Source of the DNA: Actinomycetota bacterium
GTDB taxonomy: Bacteria > Actinomycetota > Actinomycetes > Nanopelagicales > Nanopelagicaceae
Reading direction: 5' to 3'
NCBI GenBank assembly: GCA_015660815.1
Contig: JACSDF010000001.1
Span: 51,076-115,075 of the forward strand
DNA: 64,000 nucleotides
Part shown: piece by piece, positions 39,238 through 50,063 of the stretch
Position numbering within the stretch: the stretch's first letter is position 1
How the letters are laid out: each line of letters begins with the position of its first letter
Notes under the pieces: model-generated
The model's input: only the letters and a program-made list of their open reading frames with translations
Told to the model about the DNA's origin: nothing
The model's database searches: none
Made by a program: the position numbers and the translations under genes

Positions 39238-39930
39238 ATGTCTCGCGCTAATCTCGGAAAAGATCCCAAAGAGGTCGCGGCCATGTTCGATGGTGTGGCC
39301 AAACGCTATGACATCGTTAACGATCTTTTGTCTCTTGGCCAGACTAAGGCCTGGCGCCGAGCGGCAACGAAAATAATCGCACCAGCCCCAGGCATGACAA
39401 TTCTCGATATTGCCGCCGGACCGGGCTCCTCTTCAGAGCCCTTGCATAAGGCCGGCGCGACCGTCTTTTCAACTGATTTTTCTGAGGGAATGCTCGCTCA
39501 GGGTCGGAAATCCCGCCCGTATCTGAACTTTTCCAAGGCCGATGCCTTAAATCTTCCCTTTGATGATGATTACTTCGATGTAGCGACGATCTCTTTTGGC
39601 CTGCGAAACACAGTGGATTACCACAAGGCGCTCGCCGAAGCGCTCCGTGTGGTTAAAAAAGGGGGGCGAATGGTCGTTGTTGAGTTCTCCCACCCCACAT
39701 GGCGCCCCTTTCGAACCCTATATATGGGGTATTTGATGCGCGCTTTGCCCGCGATTGCTAAAAAAACGGCGTCAAACCCCGATGCCTATGTGTATTTGGC
39801 GCAATCAATCAGGGCTTGGCCAGATCAAGTGGGTCTGGCGAAGGCGATGGAGCTCGCTGGCTGGAGCTCAGTTACCTGGAAAAACCTGACTTTTGGGGTT
39901 GTTACAGTTCACATCGGGATAAAGGGCTAG
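39238..39930 (+). CDS. menG: demethylmenaquinone methyltransferase (UbiE/MenG)
   Basis: VAAMFDGVAKRYDIVNDLLSLGQTKAWRR, ISFGLRNTVDY, VVEFSHPTWRPFRTLY. ATG 39238 behind AAGGGAG preferred over 39175. Confidence 0.94.
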   Translation: MSRANLGKDPKEVAAMFDGVAKRYDIVNDLLSLGQTKAWRRAATKIIAPAPGMTILDIAAGPGSSSEPLHKAGATVFSTDFSEGMLAQGRKSRPYLNFSKADALNLPFDDDYFDVATISFGLRNTVDYHKALAEALRVVKKGGRMVVVEFSHPTWRPFRTLYMGYLMRALPAIAKKTASNPDAYVYLAQSIRAWPDQVGLAKAMELAGWSSVTWKNLTFGVVTVHIGIKG

Positions 39931-39936
39931 CGGTCA

Positions 39937-39963
39937 TTGGCATAGGCCATACGACTCTAAGAT
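39937..39963 (+). promoter_or_regulatory. candidate leaderless promoter of the nuo operon
   Basis: TTGGCA (39937-39942), 15-nt spacer, TAAGAT (39958-39963), then 7 nt to the nuoA GTG at 39971. Confidence 0.4.
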
Positions 39964-39970
39964 TTCGTAC

Positions 39971-40342
39971 GTGACATCCACATTTAATCCATATGTGCCG
40001 ATTCTCGTTCTAGGGGCAATCGGCTTTGCCTTTGCTTTAATCTCAGTGGTAGCAGGTGCGCTCACAGGACCGGCTCGCTATAACCGCGCGAAGTTAGATG
40101 CTTATGAATGTGGAATCGAACCATCTCCACAAGCTGCAGAAGGTGGACGTTTTCCAGTTAAATACTTTTTAACGGCGATGCTATTTATTATTTTTGATAT
40201 TGAAATCGTTTTTCTTTATCCATGGGCAGTCACCTTTGATCAATTAGGTCTCTTTGGACTTGTTGAAATGGCAATCTTTATTGGCACCATCTTTATTGCT
40301 TATGCCTACGTCTGGCGCCGCGGCGGATTGGAATGGGATTAA
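39971..40342 (+). CDS. nuoA: NADH-quinone oxidoreductase subunit A
   Basis: YECGIEPSPQAAEGGRFPVKYFLTAMLFIIFDIEIVFLYPWA; GTG start. Confidence 0.95.
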   Translation: MTSTFNPYVPILVLGAIGFAFALISVVAGALTGPARYNRAKLDAYECGIEPSPQAAEGGRFPVKYFLTAMLFIIFDIEIVFLYPWAVTFDQLGLFGLVEMAIFIGTIFIAYAYVWRRGGLEWD

Positions 40343-40345
40343 GAA

Positions 40346-40903
40346 ATGGGTCTTGAAGAAAAAATTCCAAGTGGGTTCTTATTAACCTCGGTTGAAAAAC
40401 TTGCTGGATACATGCGCAAGAATTCATTGTGGCCAGCAACTTTTGGCCTTGCTTGTTGCGCAATTGAAATGATGGCCGTTGGATCGGCTGCGAAGTATGA
40501 CATTTCGCGTTTTGGCATGGAAGTCTTTCGCGCATCCCCACGTCAGGCAGATTTAATGATTGTTGCTGGACGAGTGTCGAATAAAATGGCTCCGGTATTG
40601 CGCCAAATATATGATCAAATGTCGGCACCTAAATGGGTTATTGCGATGGGCGCTTGCGCTTCTTCAGGCGGAATGTTTAATAATTATGCAATTGTCCAAG
40701 GTGTAGATCACGTAGTGCCAGTTGATATTTACCTACCTGGCTGTCCTCCTCGCCCAGAAATGTTAATGGATGCAATTTTAAAGCTCCATGAAAAAATCTA
40801 TGATGAAAAACTTGGTGCTAATCGTGCGCAAATTATTAAGGAAGTTGAACTCGCTGCGATGAATGCGAAACCAACTCACCAGATGAAGGGTTTGCTCGCG
40901 TAA
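40346..40903 (+). CDS. nuoB: NADH-quinone oxidoreductase subunit B
   Basis: [49 protein letters not shown]. Confidence 0.97.
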   Translation: MGLEEKIPSGFLLTSVEKLAGYMRKNSLWPATFGLACCAIEMMAVGSAAKYDISRFGMEVFRASPRQADLMIVAGRVSNKMAPVLRQIYDQMSAPKWVIAMGACASSGGMFNNYAIVQGVDHVVPVDIYLPGCPPRPEMLMDAILKLHEKIYDEKLGANRAQIIKEVELAAMNAKPTHQMKGLLA

Positions 40904-41533
40904 ATGACTGAAACTGGAATGTTTGGGGCACATGGGACAGGCGATACCTCCGGTTATGGCGGTCTAGTTAAAAGTGCGGCATCGACAGGCTCATCTGAGC
41001 GTCCTTATGGTGGATATTTCGATGGTTTAGTTGATGATTTAGAACGCGCCTACCCTGAGTTTTCTGCCTCTATCGAGCGTGTAGTTGTTGATCGCGGTGA
41101 ACTAACCCTTCATGTGAAGCGCGAAAAATTAGTTGAAATCTCTTTGGTTTTACGCGATGCATTGAAGTTTGAAATGTGCATGGGAGTTTCTGGTATTCAT
41201 TACCCAGACAACATCGGTCGCGAACTAGTGGCTGTCTATCCACTTCTCTCCATGACAAATAACCGTCGCATTCGTCTCGAGGTTTCAGTTTCAGATGCCG
41301 ATGCGCACATTCCTTCATTAGTCGAGGTGTGGGCAGGCAATAACTGGCATGAGCGCGAGACCTTCGACATGTTTGGAATAATCTTTGATGGTCACCCTGG
41401 ACTTACTCGGATCTTGATGCCCGATGATTGGCAAGGTCATCCACAACGCAAAGATTACGCATTAGGTGGAATTGCAGTTGAATATAAAGGCGCAACAATT
41501 CCTGCGCCGAGTGAACGTAGGAGCTACTCGTGA
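40904..41533 (+). CDS. nuoC: NADH-quinone oxidoreductase subunit C
   Basis: [43 protein letters not shown]. Confidence 0.96.
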   Translation: MTETGMFGAHGTGDTSGYGGLVKSAASTGSSERPYGGYFDGLVDDLERAYPEFSASIERVVVDRGELTLHVKREKLVEISLVLRDALKFEMCMGVSGIHYPDNIGRELVAVYPLLSMTNNRRIRLEVSVSDADAHIPSLVEVWAGNNWHERETFDMFGIIFDGHPGLTRILMPDDWQGHPQRKDYALGGIAVEYKGATIPAPSERRSYS

Positions 41534-42867
41534 CTACCTTTGATCCATACGCACCTTCTCGTGAAACCACTGAAGGAACAGTTTTTTCAGTAACTGGTGG
41601 AGATTGGGATTCACTCGTTCAGGAAATTGGTTCGACTAAAGAAGAACGCGTCGTCGTAAATATGGGTCCGCAGCACCCATCTACTCACGGTGTTCTACGT
41701 TTAATTCTCGAACTTGAAGGTGAGACTGTCACCGAAGTCCGTTGCGGTATCGGATATTTGCATACAGGAATTGAAAAAAACATGGAGTACCGCAATTGGA
41801 CGCAGGGAACGACTTTTGTTACACGTATGGATTATTTAGGGCCAATCTTTAATGAGACTGCATACTGCTTAGCGATTGAAAAACTTCTTGGCATTACTAA
41901 TGACGTTCCAGAGCGTGCAAGTGTTATCCGCGTGATGATGATGGAGCTCAACCGCATCTCATCACATATGGTCGCCCTCGGTACCGGTGCTCTCGAGCTC
42001 GGCGCAATTACGCCAATGTTTTTCGCTTTTCGCGAACGTGAAATAGTCCTAGATATCTTTGAGATGATCTCGGGTTTACGCATGAATATGGCTTATATCC
42101 GTCCAGGTGGCGTTCAACAAGATCTTCCTGAAGGTGCAATTCCAAAGATTCGTGATGCAGTAAAACTGATGCGAAAAAACTTTAAGGACAACACGAACCT
42201 TCTTGTCGGAAACTCAATTTGGTTAAAACGAACACAGGGGATTGGTTATCTTGATTTAGCTGGAGCGACAACGCTTGGCATCACAGGTCCAGTACTTCGC
42301 TCGACCGGCCTTCCGTGGGACTTACGTAAAATGCAGCCATATTGTGGATACGAAAACTATGAGTTTGATGTAGTCACTGCCGATACCTGCGATGTTTATG
42401 GTCGTTTCTTGATTCGCATGAACGAACTAGAACAATCACTTCGCATAATCGAACAGGCACTTGATAAGTTAGAAAAACTAGATGGCGCACCTGTCATGGT
42501 TGCCGATAAGAAAATTGCTTGGCCTGCACAGTTAGCTCTTGGCAGTGATGGACTTGGAAATTCGCTGAACCACATCCGAGAAATTATGGGAACTTCAATG
42601 GAGTCTCTCATTCACCATTTCAAATTAGTTACTGAAGGCTTTCATGTTCCTGCCGGTCAGGTCTATCAAGCAGTTGAATCTCCAAAGGGTGAGCTCGGTG
42701 CTCACGTTGTATCCGATGGTGGTACACGTCCATACCGAATGCACTTCCGGGAGCCATCTTTTAACAACTTGCAAGCGACATCAGCTATGAGTGAAGGCGG
42801 AATGATTGCCGACATAATCGCCGCAGTCGCATCAATCGATCCAGTTATGGGAGGCGTTGACCGCTAA
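41530..42867 (+). CDS. nuoD: NADH-quinone oxidoreductase subunit D
   Basis: [40 protein letters not shown], ending DPVMGGVDR. Confidence 0.97.
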   Translation: MTTFDPYAPSRETTEGTVFSVTGGDWDSLVQEIGSTKEERVVVNMGPQHPSTHGVLRLILELEGETVTEVRCGIGYLHTGIEKNMEYRNWTQGTTFVTRMDYLGPIFNETAYCLAIEKLLGITNDVPERASVIRVMMMELNRISSHMVALGTGALELGAITPMFFAFREREIVLDIFEMISGLRMNMAYIRPGGVQQDLPEGAIPKIRDAVKLMRKNFKDNTNLLVGNSIWLKRTQGIGYLDLAGATTLGITGPVLRSTGLPWDLRKMQPYCGYENYEFDVVTADTCDVYGRFLIRMNELEQSLRIIEQALDKLEKLDGAPVMVADKKIAWPAQLALGSDGLGNSLNHIREIMGTSMESLIHHFKLVTEGFHVPAGQVYQAVESPKGELGAHVVSDGGTRPYRMHFREPSFNNLQATSAMSEGGMIADIIAAVASIDPVMGGVDR

Positions 42868-43493
42868 TGGCTTACTCAAGCGAAGATCTCGCGATAATGG
42901 ATTCAATTGTTAAGCGCTATCCACGTCCACGTTCGGCAATCATGCCGCTTTTGCATTTTGTTCAATCACGCGTGGGTTTTGTAGATGGCGAAGGCATTGA
43001 GCTCATTGCCAAGATTCTAACTTTAGAGATGGCAGAAGTTTCAGCAGTGTCTACGTTTTATACTCAGTACAAGCGTCAGCCGGTTGGTGAATATCACGTA
43101 GGTGTGTGCACCAATACTTTATGCGCAGTAATGGGTGGGGATGCAATTTTTGCTGGTCTTAAAGAGCACCTTGGGGTGGAGAACGACGGTGTTACTGAAG
43201 ACGGAAAAGTCTCTCTCGAACACATTGAATGTAATGCTGCCTGCGATTATGCACCAGTTGTAATGGCTAATTGGGAGTTTTATGACAACCAAACTGTGCA
43301 GTCATCAAAGGATTTAGTTGACTCTATGCGCGAAGGAAATCCATTCCCACCAACACGTGGTCCAGATTCTTTAGTAACGTGGAAAGAGGCATCGGCGGTT
43401 CTCGCGGGTATCAATGATGGAAGAGCACATGAAGGTGTTCAAGCTGGCGCTCCAACTCTTCTAGGTTTAAAGATTTCGAAAGAGGGCAAATAA
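42867..43493 (+). CDS. nuoE: NADH-quinone oxidoreductase subunit E
   Basis: Thioredoxin-like [2Fe-2S] motif CTNTLC ... ECNAACDYAP. Confidence 0.96.
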   Translation: MAYSSEDLAIMDSIVKRYPRPRSAIMPLLHFVQSRVGFVDGEGIELIAKILTLEMAEVSAVSTFYTQYKRQPVGEYHVGVCTNTLCAVMGGDAIFAGLKEHLGVENDGVTEDGKVSLEHIECNAACDYAPVVMANWEFYDNQTVQSSKDLVDSMREGNPFPPTRGPDSLVTWKEASAVLAGINDGRAHEGVQAGAPTLLGLKISKEGK

Positions 43494-44773
43494 TGAGTGC
43501 GCTAACGCCGGTACTTTCAGCGCATTGGGATGAAAAAGATTCATTCACGATTGAGGCATATACGCGCCACGGTGGTTACACAGCTTCACAAAAAGCTCTG
43601 GCTATGGATCCCGATGCAGTTATTCAATTAGTTAAAGATTCAGGCCTTCGTGGTCGCGGTGGAGCAGGATTCCCAACTGGAATGAAGTGGGGCTTTATTC
43701 CGCAGGGCGATAATAAAGATCACTACTTAGTTGTAAATGCCGATGAGTCTGAGCCGGGTACTTGCAAAGATATGCCATTACTCATGGCCAACCCACACGT
43801 CTTAGTCGAAGGTTGCATTATTGCCGCGCATGCAATCCGTGCAAAACATGCCTTTATTTACATCCGTGGAGAAGTCACACATATTATCCGCCGACTTAAT
43901 CAAGCCATAGAAGATGCTTACAAAGCTGGGCATCTTGGCAATGGAGTGGATTTAGTTCTTCACGTCGGAGCCGGTGCATATATCTGCGGCGAAGAGACTG
44001 CACTCTTGGATTCACTTGAAGGTTTTCGCGGGCAGCCACGTCTGCGTCCACCATTCCCAGCTATCGCGGGTCTATATGCACGTCCAACCGTTGTGAATAA
44101 CGTCGAATCCATCGCATCAGTTCCGGCGATTATAAATAATGGTGCTGAGTGGTACCAATCCATGGGAACTGAAAAAAGCAAGGGTGCAACGCTGTATTCA
44201 CTGTCGGGCCACGTTAATAATCCAGGGCAATTTGAAGCACCACTTGGAATAACTTTGCGACAAATTCTTGAACTCTCCGGTGGAATTCGTACTGGGCACT
44301 CCTTAAAATTCTGGACACCAGGTGGATCCTCGACTCCTATTTTTACAGATGAGCATTTAGATACTCCGCTTGATTATGAAGGCGTAGCCGCTGCTGGATC
44401 GATGTTAGGAACGAAAGCGCTACAGATATTTGATGAGACTACGTGTGTTGTACGCGCGGTACTTCGCTGGACCGAGTTTTATAAACATGAATCATGTGGA
44501 AAGTGCACGCCATGTCGAGAAGGCACATGGTGGTTAGTTCAACTTCTGCGCGATTTGGAAGCCGGAAAAGGTACCGAAGAAGATCTTGCAAAACTTTTAG
44601 ATCTCTGCGACAACATTTTAGGTCGTTCATTTTGCGCACTTGGCGATGGCGCAACAAGCCCAATTACTTCTTCAATTAAGTATTTCCGTGAAGAGTACAT
44701 TGCACACATCACCAACAAGGGGTGTCCATTTGATCCTGTTGCTTCAACACTCTTTGTTGGGGCAGGTGTGTAA
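43493..44773 (+). CDS. nuoF: NADH-quinone oxidoreductase subunit F
   Basis: GLRGRGGAGFPTGMKWGF, GAYICGEETALLDSLEG, ESCGKCTPCREG. Confidence 0.97.
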   Translation: MSALTPVLSAHWDEKDSFTIEAYTRHGGYTASQKALAMDPDAVIQLVKDSGLRGRGGAGFPTGMKWGFIPQGDNKDHYLVVNADESEPGTCKDMPLLMANPHVLVEGCIIAAHAIRAKHAFIYIRGEVTHIIRRLNQAIEDAYKAGHLGNGVDLVLHVGAGAYICGEETALLDSLEGFRGQPRLRPPFPAIAGLYARPTVVNNVESIASVPAIINNGAEWYQSMGTEKSKGATLYSLSGHVNNPGQFEAPLGITLRQILELSGGIRTGHSLKFWTPGGSSTPIFTDEHLDTPLDYEGVAAAGSMLGTKALQIFDETTCVVRAVLRWTEFYKHESCGKCTPCREGTWWLVQLLRDLEAGKGTEEDLAKLLDLCDNILGRSFCALGDGATSPITSSIKYFREEYIAHITNKGCPFDPVASTLFVGAGV

Positions 44774-47125
44774 ATGGAAACTACGGAGATTGTGGACTTG
44801 ATCACTGTCGTGATTGATGGTTTTGAAGTTAGTGTTCCGAAAGGGACTTTAGTAATCCGCGCAGCCGAGCAGCTTGGAATCCAAATTCCTCGCTTCTGTG
44901 ATCACCCTCTGTTGGATCCAGTCGGCGCCTGTCGGCAGTGTTTAGTTGATATTGAGATTAACGGCCGAGCATTTCCAAAACCACAGGCATCATGCACAAT
45001 TCCCGTTGAGCCAGGAATGATTGTTAAAACACAGCTCACCTCAACTGTTGCCGATAAAGCGCAAAAGGGTGTTATGGAGCTTCTGCTTATTAACCACCCT
45101 CTGGACTGCCCGGTCTGCGATAAAGGTGGCGAGTGTCCACTTCAAAACCAAGCGATGAGCACTGGTCGCTCTGAAACTCGCTTTGAAGGCGTGAAGCGCA
45201 CATTTGAAAAGCCAATAAACATTTCATCACAGGTCTTACTCGATCGTGAACGGTGCGTATTATGCGCGCGTTGTACTCGTTTTTCAGAACAAATTGCCAA
45301 CGATCCTTTTATTACTCTTAATGAACGGGGCGCACTGCAACAAGTTGGTATTTATGAGAAGCAGCCCTTCAAGTCATATTTCTCTGGAAATACAGTTCAA
45401 ATTTGTCCAGTCGGCGCTTTAACTGGCGCGTCATATCGATTCCGTGCTCGTCCTTTTGATTTAGTGTCAACGCCATCGGCATGCGAGCATTGTGCATCGG
45501 GCTGCGATATGCGCACTGATGTTCGTCGTGGAAAGACACTTCGTCGCCTAGCCGGTGATGATGCATCAGTTAACGAAGAGTGGAACTGCGATAAGGGACG
45601 TTGGGCATTTAAATACGTAACTGCAGTTGATCGCTTAACTCATCCACTTGTGCGCAATGAAGCTGGAGTGCTCGTTCAGGCATCTTGGCCAGAAGCAATT
45701 GCAGCCGCAGCCAAAGGTTTGAAATCAAATACTTCGGCAGTCCTAGTTGGAGGACGTGCTACACACGAGGATGCATATGGATATAGCAAGTTTGCACGTA
45801 TTGCTCTTGGTACAAATGATATTGATTTCCGTTCAAGGCTTTCCTCAGATGAAGAGCGAGAGTTCTTAGCTGCCCGTGTAGTTAGTTCAACGACAACATA
45901 TCGCGATATCGATCGCGCAGATCACGTTGTATTAGTTGGCTTTGAACCTGAAGAAGAGTCACCAATTGTTTTCTTGCGTTTAAATAAGCAGGTACGCAAA
46001 CGCGCATTGAAAGTTACGGCGATTGCTAGCAAACTCTCAATTGGAGTTGAAAAACTCAAAGCTGAGTTTGTAAAGGTTGCACCTGGTCAAGAAGCAGCTG
46101 CACTCTCTTCACAGGCATTGACTGCTCAATCAATTATTCTCGTTGGAGAACGTGCTTGCGAGAGCGCAGGTGTATTAACTGCAGTTGCCGCCTTGGCAGA
46201 TTCAACTGGCGCGAAGATCGGTTGGATTCCACGTCGTGCGGGCGAGCGTGGTGCGTTAGAAGCCGGAGCAATAGGAAACTTATTGCCAGGTGGACGTCCA
46301 GTCACAGATGCGCCGGCCCGTGTAGATATTGCAGCGTTTTGGGGCGTGCCAACTCTTCCAGCAGCTGTTGGTAGAAGCAGCGATGAAATCTACGCCGCAG
46401 TTAACTCAGGCTCAATTGGGGCACTCATTATTGGTGGGGTCGACCCACTCGATTCTATTAACAGCGCCGCAGCCCTTGATGCCCTTGATAAGGCATTTGT
46501 TGTCAGCCTTGAAATCGCTCCAAGTGAAGTGAGCGCGCGAGCAAATGTAGTTCTGCCAGTTGCTGCAATCACCGAAAAGAGCGGATCATTTTTGAATTGG
46601 GAAGGACGGGCTCGTTCATTTGATGCCGCGGTTCATGACTCACTCAATCGCAGCGATCTTCGAATTCTCTCAATGATTGCCGAGGAAATGGGTGCTGAAC
46701 TAAACCTCGGAACCGTAACCGCTGCAGCCAAAGAGATTGCATCTCTCGGTGCATGGGATGGTGCACGAGCATCGATGAAGCCGGTGAACCCAACGGTTGC
46801 CTCAACATTAAGTGGAAATCAATTCATTCTTAACTCGTGGCGCCGATTGCTAGACCTTGGCACATTGCAGAAAGGTGAGGAAAATTTAGCTGGTACAGCA
46901 CGCCAAACCGTTGCCGTTATTTCGCCACATCGCGCACAAGCAATGGGCGTGGCCGATGGAGATCTCTTAAAGCTTTCAACGACACACGGTTCGGTAACCT
47001 TAGCTGCGCTAGTTGAAGATATTCATGACGATGCAATTTGGGCGCCACGTAATTCACGAGGCTCTCAATTACTTGTAAACCTAGGCGCAGGACATGGCGC
47101 AGTAGTTACGGTGGTGAAGCTATGA
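44774..47125 (+). CDS. nuoG: NADH-quinone oxidoreductase subunit G
   Basis: [2Fe-2S] [39 protein letters not shown]7-type CEHCASGC-x27-C. Confidence 0.96.
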   Translation: METTEIVDLITVVIDGFEVSVPKGTLVIRAAEQLGIQIPRFCDHPLLDPVGACRQCLVDIEINGRAFPKPQASCTIPVEPGMIVKTQLTSTVADKAQKGVMELLLINHPLDCPVCDKGGECPLQNQAMSTGRSETRFEGVKRTFEKPINISSQVLLDRERCVLCARCTRFSEQIANDPFITLNERGALQQVGIYEKQPFKSYFSGNTVQICPVGALTGASYRFRARPFDLVSTPSACEHCASGCDMRTDVRRGKTLRRLAGDDASVNEEWNCDKGRWAFKYVTAVDRLTHPLVRNEAGVLVQASWPEAIAAAAKGLKSNTSAVLVGGRATHEDAYGYSKFARIALGTNDIDFRSRLSSDEEREFLAARVVSSTTTYRDIDRADHVVLVGFEPEEESPIVFLRLNKQVRKRALKVTAIASKLSIGVEKLKAEFVKVAPGQEAAALSSQALTAQSIILVGERACESAGVLTAVAALADSTGAKIGWIPRRAGERGALEAGAIGNLLPGGRPVTDAPARVDIAAFWGVPTLPAAVGRSSDEIYAAVNSGSIGALIIGGVDPLDSINSAAALDALDKAFVVSLEIAPSEVSARANVVLPVAAITEKSGSFLNWEGRARSFDAAVHDSLNRSDLRILSMIAEEMGAELNLGTVTAAAKEIASLGAWDGARASMKPVNPTVASTLSGNQFILNSWRRLLDLGTLQKGEENLAGTARQTVAVISPHRAQAMGVADGDLLKLSTTHGSVTLAALVEDIHDDAIWAPRNSRGSQLLVNLGAGHGAVVTVVKL

Positions 47126-48369
47126 CAACAGCTGAATTAATCGGAGCAGATCCAGGTTGGTTAATCACCGTAAAAGCTTTACTCGTCTTTGTTTTTTGTG
47201 TTGTGCTCACTCTGCTTTCTGTCTGGGGAGAGCGTCGCTTAGTTGGTCGCATGCAACAACGCCCCGGACCTAACCGAGTTGGTCCATTTGGTTTAGTCCA
47301 AGCTCTAGCCGATGGTGTAAAACTTGCACTCAAAGAAGACATCATTCCCGCCGCGGCAGATAAAGTTGTCTTTGTATTAGCCCCAATTATCAGTGCTACT
47401 ACCTGCTTTATGTCTTTTGCCGTAATTCCAATTACCGGCCCGGTAACTCTTTTTGGGCAGAAAACTGCAATGCAGTTGACCGATCTCCCCATCGGAGTTC
47501 TCTACGTCTTAGCTATCGCCTCCGTTGGTGTTTATGGAATTATTTTGGCCGGTTGGTCATCGGGCTCTACGTATCCACTTCTCGGAGGGCTCCGTTCAAG
47601 TGCACAGGTAATTTCTTATGAAATAGCGATGGGTCTTTCACTTGTTGCTGTTTTCATCTATGCAGGTTCGATGTCAACATCTGACATCGTGGCCGCTCAA
47701 TCCACCACGTGGTATGCAGTCGTCTTGTTCCCATCATTTGTAATCTATGCAATATCTATGGTCGGTGAAACTAATCGCGCGCCATTTGATTTAGCAGAAG
47801 CAGAAGGCGAACTTGTTGGCGGTTTTCATACTGAGTACTCATCACTCAAATTTGCACTCTTTTTCTTAGCTGAATATGTCAACATCATCGCGGTATCAGC
47901 CCTTGCGACAACTCTCTTTCTCGGTGGATATCACGCACCACCATTCCTTGGCTTTACCGAAAACTGGCTAGGTGGTTGGTTTACCGCATTCTGGTTCTTC
48001 TCAAAAGTATTAGTTTTCTTCTTTGTATTCGTTTGGCTGCGTGGAACACTGCCACGTCTTCGATATGACCAGTTTATGCAGTTTGGTTGGAAAGTCTTGA
48101 TTCCAGTCTCAATCGTTTGGATCTTAGTAGTTGCAACGCTTCGATTGATGTCCTTACAAGGGGCTTCGCGATTGACGGTTGTAGCCTTTGCCAGCTTTGT
48201 AGTCCTTCTCGTCCTTGTGGTCAACGTTGCCTTCGATAATGCAAAGAAGAAGAAAGAATCCATAGTGTTCAATGATCCAACAGCACCCAGCTTTGCAATA
48301 CCAGAGCTGCCAATGAATATTTCTTCAGTCAATGTTTCTGAACACAAAAATGGAGGCGACCGTGGCTGA
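47122..48369 (+). CDS. nuoH: NADH-quinone oxidoreductase subunit H
   Basis: [61 protein letters not shown]. Confidence 0.97.
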   Translation: MTTAELIGADPGWLITVKALLVFVFCVVLTLLSVWGERRLVGRMQQRPGPNRVGPFGLVQALADGVKLALKEDIIPAAADKVVFVLAPIISATTCFMSFAVIPITGPVTLFGQKTAMQLTDLPIGVLYVLAIASVGVYGIILAGWSSGSTYPLLGGLRSSAQVISYEIAMGLSLVAVFIYAGSMSTSDIVAAQSTTWYAVVLFPSFVIYAISMVGETNRAPFDLAEAEGELVGGFHTEYSSLKFALFFLAEYVNIIAVSALATTLFLGGYHAPPFLGFTENWLGGWFTAFWFFSKVLVFFFVFVWLRGTLPRLRYDQFMQFGWKVLIPVSIVWILVVATLRLMSLQGASRLTVVAFASFVVLLVLVVNVAFDNAKKKKESIVFNDPTAPSFAIPELPMNISSVNVSEHKNGGDRG

Positions 48370-48973
48370 GATTGAACCTTTAAAAAGCAGCGATGCAGAT
48401 TTGAAGAAAGTAGAGTTCACACAAGTTGATCAACCCGGCTCAGTTGGGTTAATTGGTCACATGAAGGGATTCTGGATCACTTTTTCTACAATCTTTAAGA
48501 AGCCTGAAACTGTTGAATACCCTGAAGTGAAAGCACCAACACAAGAACGCTTCCATGGCCGTCACCAATTAAACCGCCACCCTGATGGTCTAGAAAAATG
48601 TATCGGCTGCGAACTATGCGCTTGGGCCTGTCCGGCCGATGCAATCTATGTTGAAGGTGCTGATAACACCGAGGAACATCGCATGTCACCTGGTGAGCGT
48701 TACGGCAAGGTGTATCAAATTAACTATCTTCGCTGCGTTTTTTGTGGATTATGTATCGAAGCTTGTCCAACGCGCGCCTTGACCATGACTAACGAGTACG
48801 AACTTGCCGATGATTCACGCGAAAAACTCATCTTTGAAAAAGATGACTTACTTGGACCATTACGTGCAGGAATGTTGATGCCGCCGCATCCAATGTACCC
48901 AGATATGGATGATTCAAACTATTACAAAGGCGATGTGCTTGGTGCTCATCCATCGCAGGAAGTAAACAAATGA
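48362..48973 (+). CDS. nuoI: NADH-quinone oxidoreductase subunit I
   Basis: Two 4Fe-4S motifs [16 protein letters not shown] and [19 protein letters not shown] 48362 behind GGAGG preferred over 48332. Confidence 0.96.
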   Translation: MAEIEPLKSSDADLKKVEFTQVDQPGSVGLIGHMKGFWITFSTIFKKPETVEYPEVKAPTQERFHGRHQLNRHPDGLEKCIGCELCAWACPADAIYVEGADNTEEHRMSPGERYGKVYQINYLRCVFCGLCIEACPTRALTMTNEYELADDSREKLIFEKDDLLGPLRAGMLMPPHPMYPDMDDSNYYKGDVLGAHPSQEVNK

Positions 48974-49761
48974 GCGATCTAGCATTACAAGTTGGCCAGA
49001 CTGCAGCACCAGAAGCAACGCTCTTTTGGATTCTCGCCCCGCTAACTTTTATTGCTGCCCTTGGTATGTTGCTCGTTAAAAAAGCGGTTCACTCAGCAAT
49101 TTTAATGGCATTTGTAATGGTCGCCCTTGCTATTTTCTATATCGCACAAGGTGCACCATTTCTTGGAATTGTGCAGATAGTTGTTTACACCGGCGCAGTA
49201 ATGATGCTCTTCCTCTTTATTCTTATGTTGGTCGGTGTTGATTCATCGGACTCGTTAACAGAAACAATCCGCGGATTGCGACCTATTGCAATCACGGCCG
49301 CCCTTGGTTTTGGTGGACTAATGGTTTCTTTGCTGGCACGTGCAACTCTCGGTCGTACAGCGGTCGGGGTCGAGGCTGCAAATGCCAACGGAAATGTTGA
49401 AGGAATTGCACAACTCTTGTTCTCCACTTTTGTTTGGCCATTTGAAGTTGTTTCCGCGCTCTTGATTACGGCCGCCCTTGGCGCAATGGTTTTAGCTCAC
49501 CATCATCGAATCCAAGAACGTCCAACACAGCGTCAACTTTCAATAGAGAGGTTTCGCGGGGAGTCACTTGCTAGTGCCGCCGGACTTCCAGCACCAGGTG
49601 TTTTTGCACGTCACAACGCCGTTGATGTTCCTGCACTCTTGCCAGATGGCACAGCATCGGCTGCCTCGGTTAATGCCAGCTTGAAAGCTCGCGGAGATGT
49701 CTTAGATCCGTCGCAATTTGAACTTGGCACTATCGATACACGTGTTGAGGAGGAGAAGTAA
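48970..49761 (+). CDS. nuoJ: NADH-quinone oxidoreductase subunit J
   Basis: [23 protein letters not shown]. Confidence 0.96.
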   Translation: MSDLALQVGQTAAPEATLFWILAPLTFIAALGMLLVKKAVHSAILMAFVMVALAIFYIAQGAPFLGIVQIVVYTGAVMMLFLFILMLVGVDSSDSLTETIRGLRPIAITAALGFGGLMVSLLARATLGRTAVGVEAANANGNVEGIAQLLFSTFVWPFEVVSALLITAALGAMVLAHHHRIQERPTQRQLSIERFRGESLASAAGLPAPGVFARHNAVDVPALLPDGTASAASVNASLKARGDVLDPSQFELGTIDTRVEEEK

Positions 49762-50061
49762 ATGAATGCCGCTAACTACCTCTACCTTTCAGCACTTCTT
49801 TTCACAATTGGCGCAGTTGGCGTTGTTGTTCGCCGCAATGCAATTGTTGTATTTATGTGCGTTGAATTAATGCTCAATGCTGCAAATCTCTCTTTCGTAA
49901 CATTTTCCCGCATTAATGGGGATCTCAATGGTCAAGTAATTGCCTTCTTTACGATGGTGGTAGCGGCTTGTGAGGTCGTAGTTGGTCTGGCAATTATCGT
50001 GACGATTTATCGCTCACGACGATCAGCATCCGTTGATGATGCTAGTTTGTTGAAGCGATAA
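49762..50061 (+). CDS. nuoK: NADH-quinone oxidoreductase subunit K
   Basis: [38 protein letters not shown]. Confidence 0.97.
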   Translation: MNAANYLYLSALLFTIGAVGVVVRRNAIVVFMCVELMLNAANLSFVTFSRINGDLNGQVIAFFTMVVAACEVVVGLAIIVTIYRSRRSASVDDASLLKR

Positions 50062-50063
50062 AT

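Noticed and set aside
39930-39960. TGGC-ATAG-GCCA hairpin as a terminator after menG
   Set aside because: Only a 4-bp stem and no T-tract; overlaps the proposed nuo promoter.
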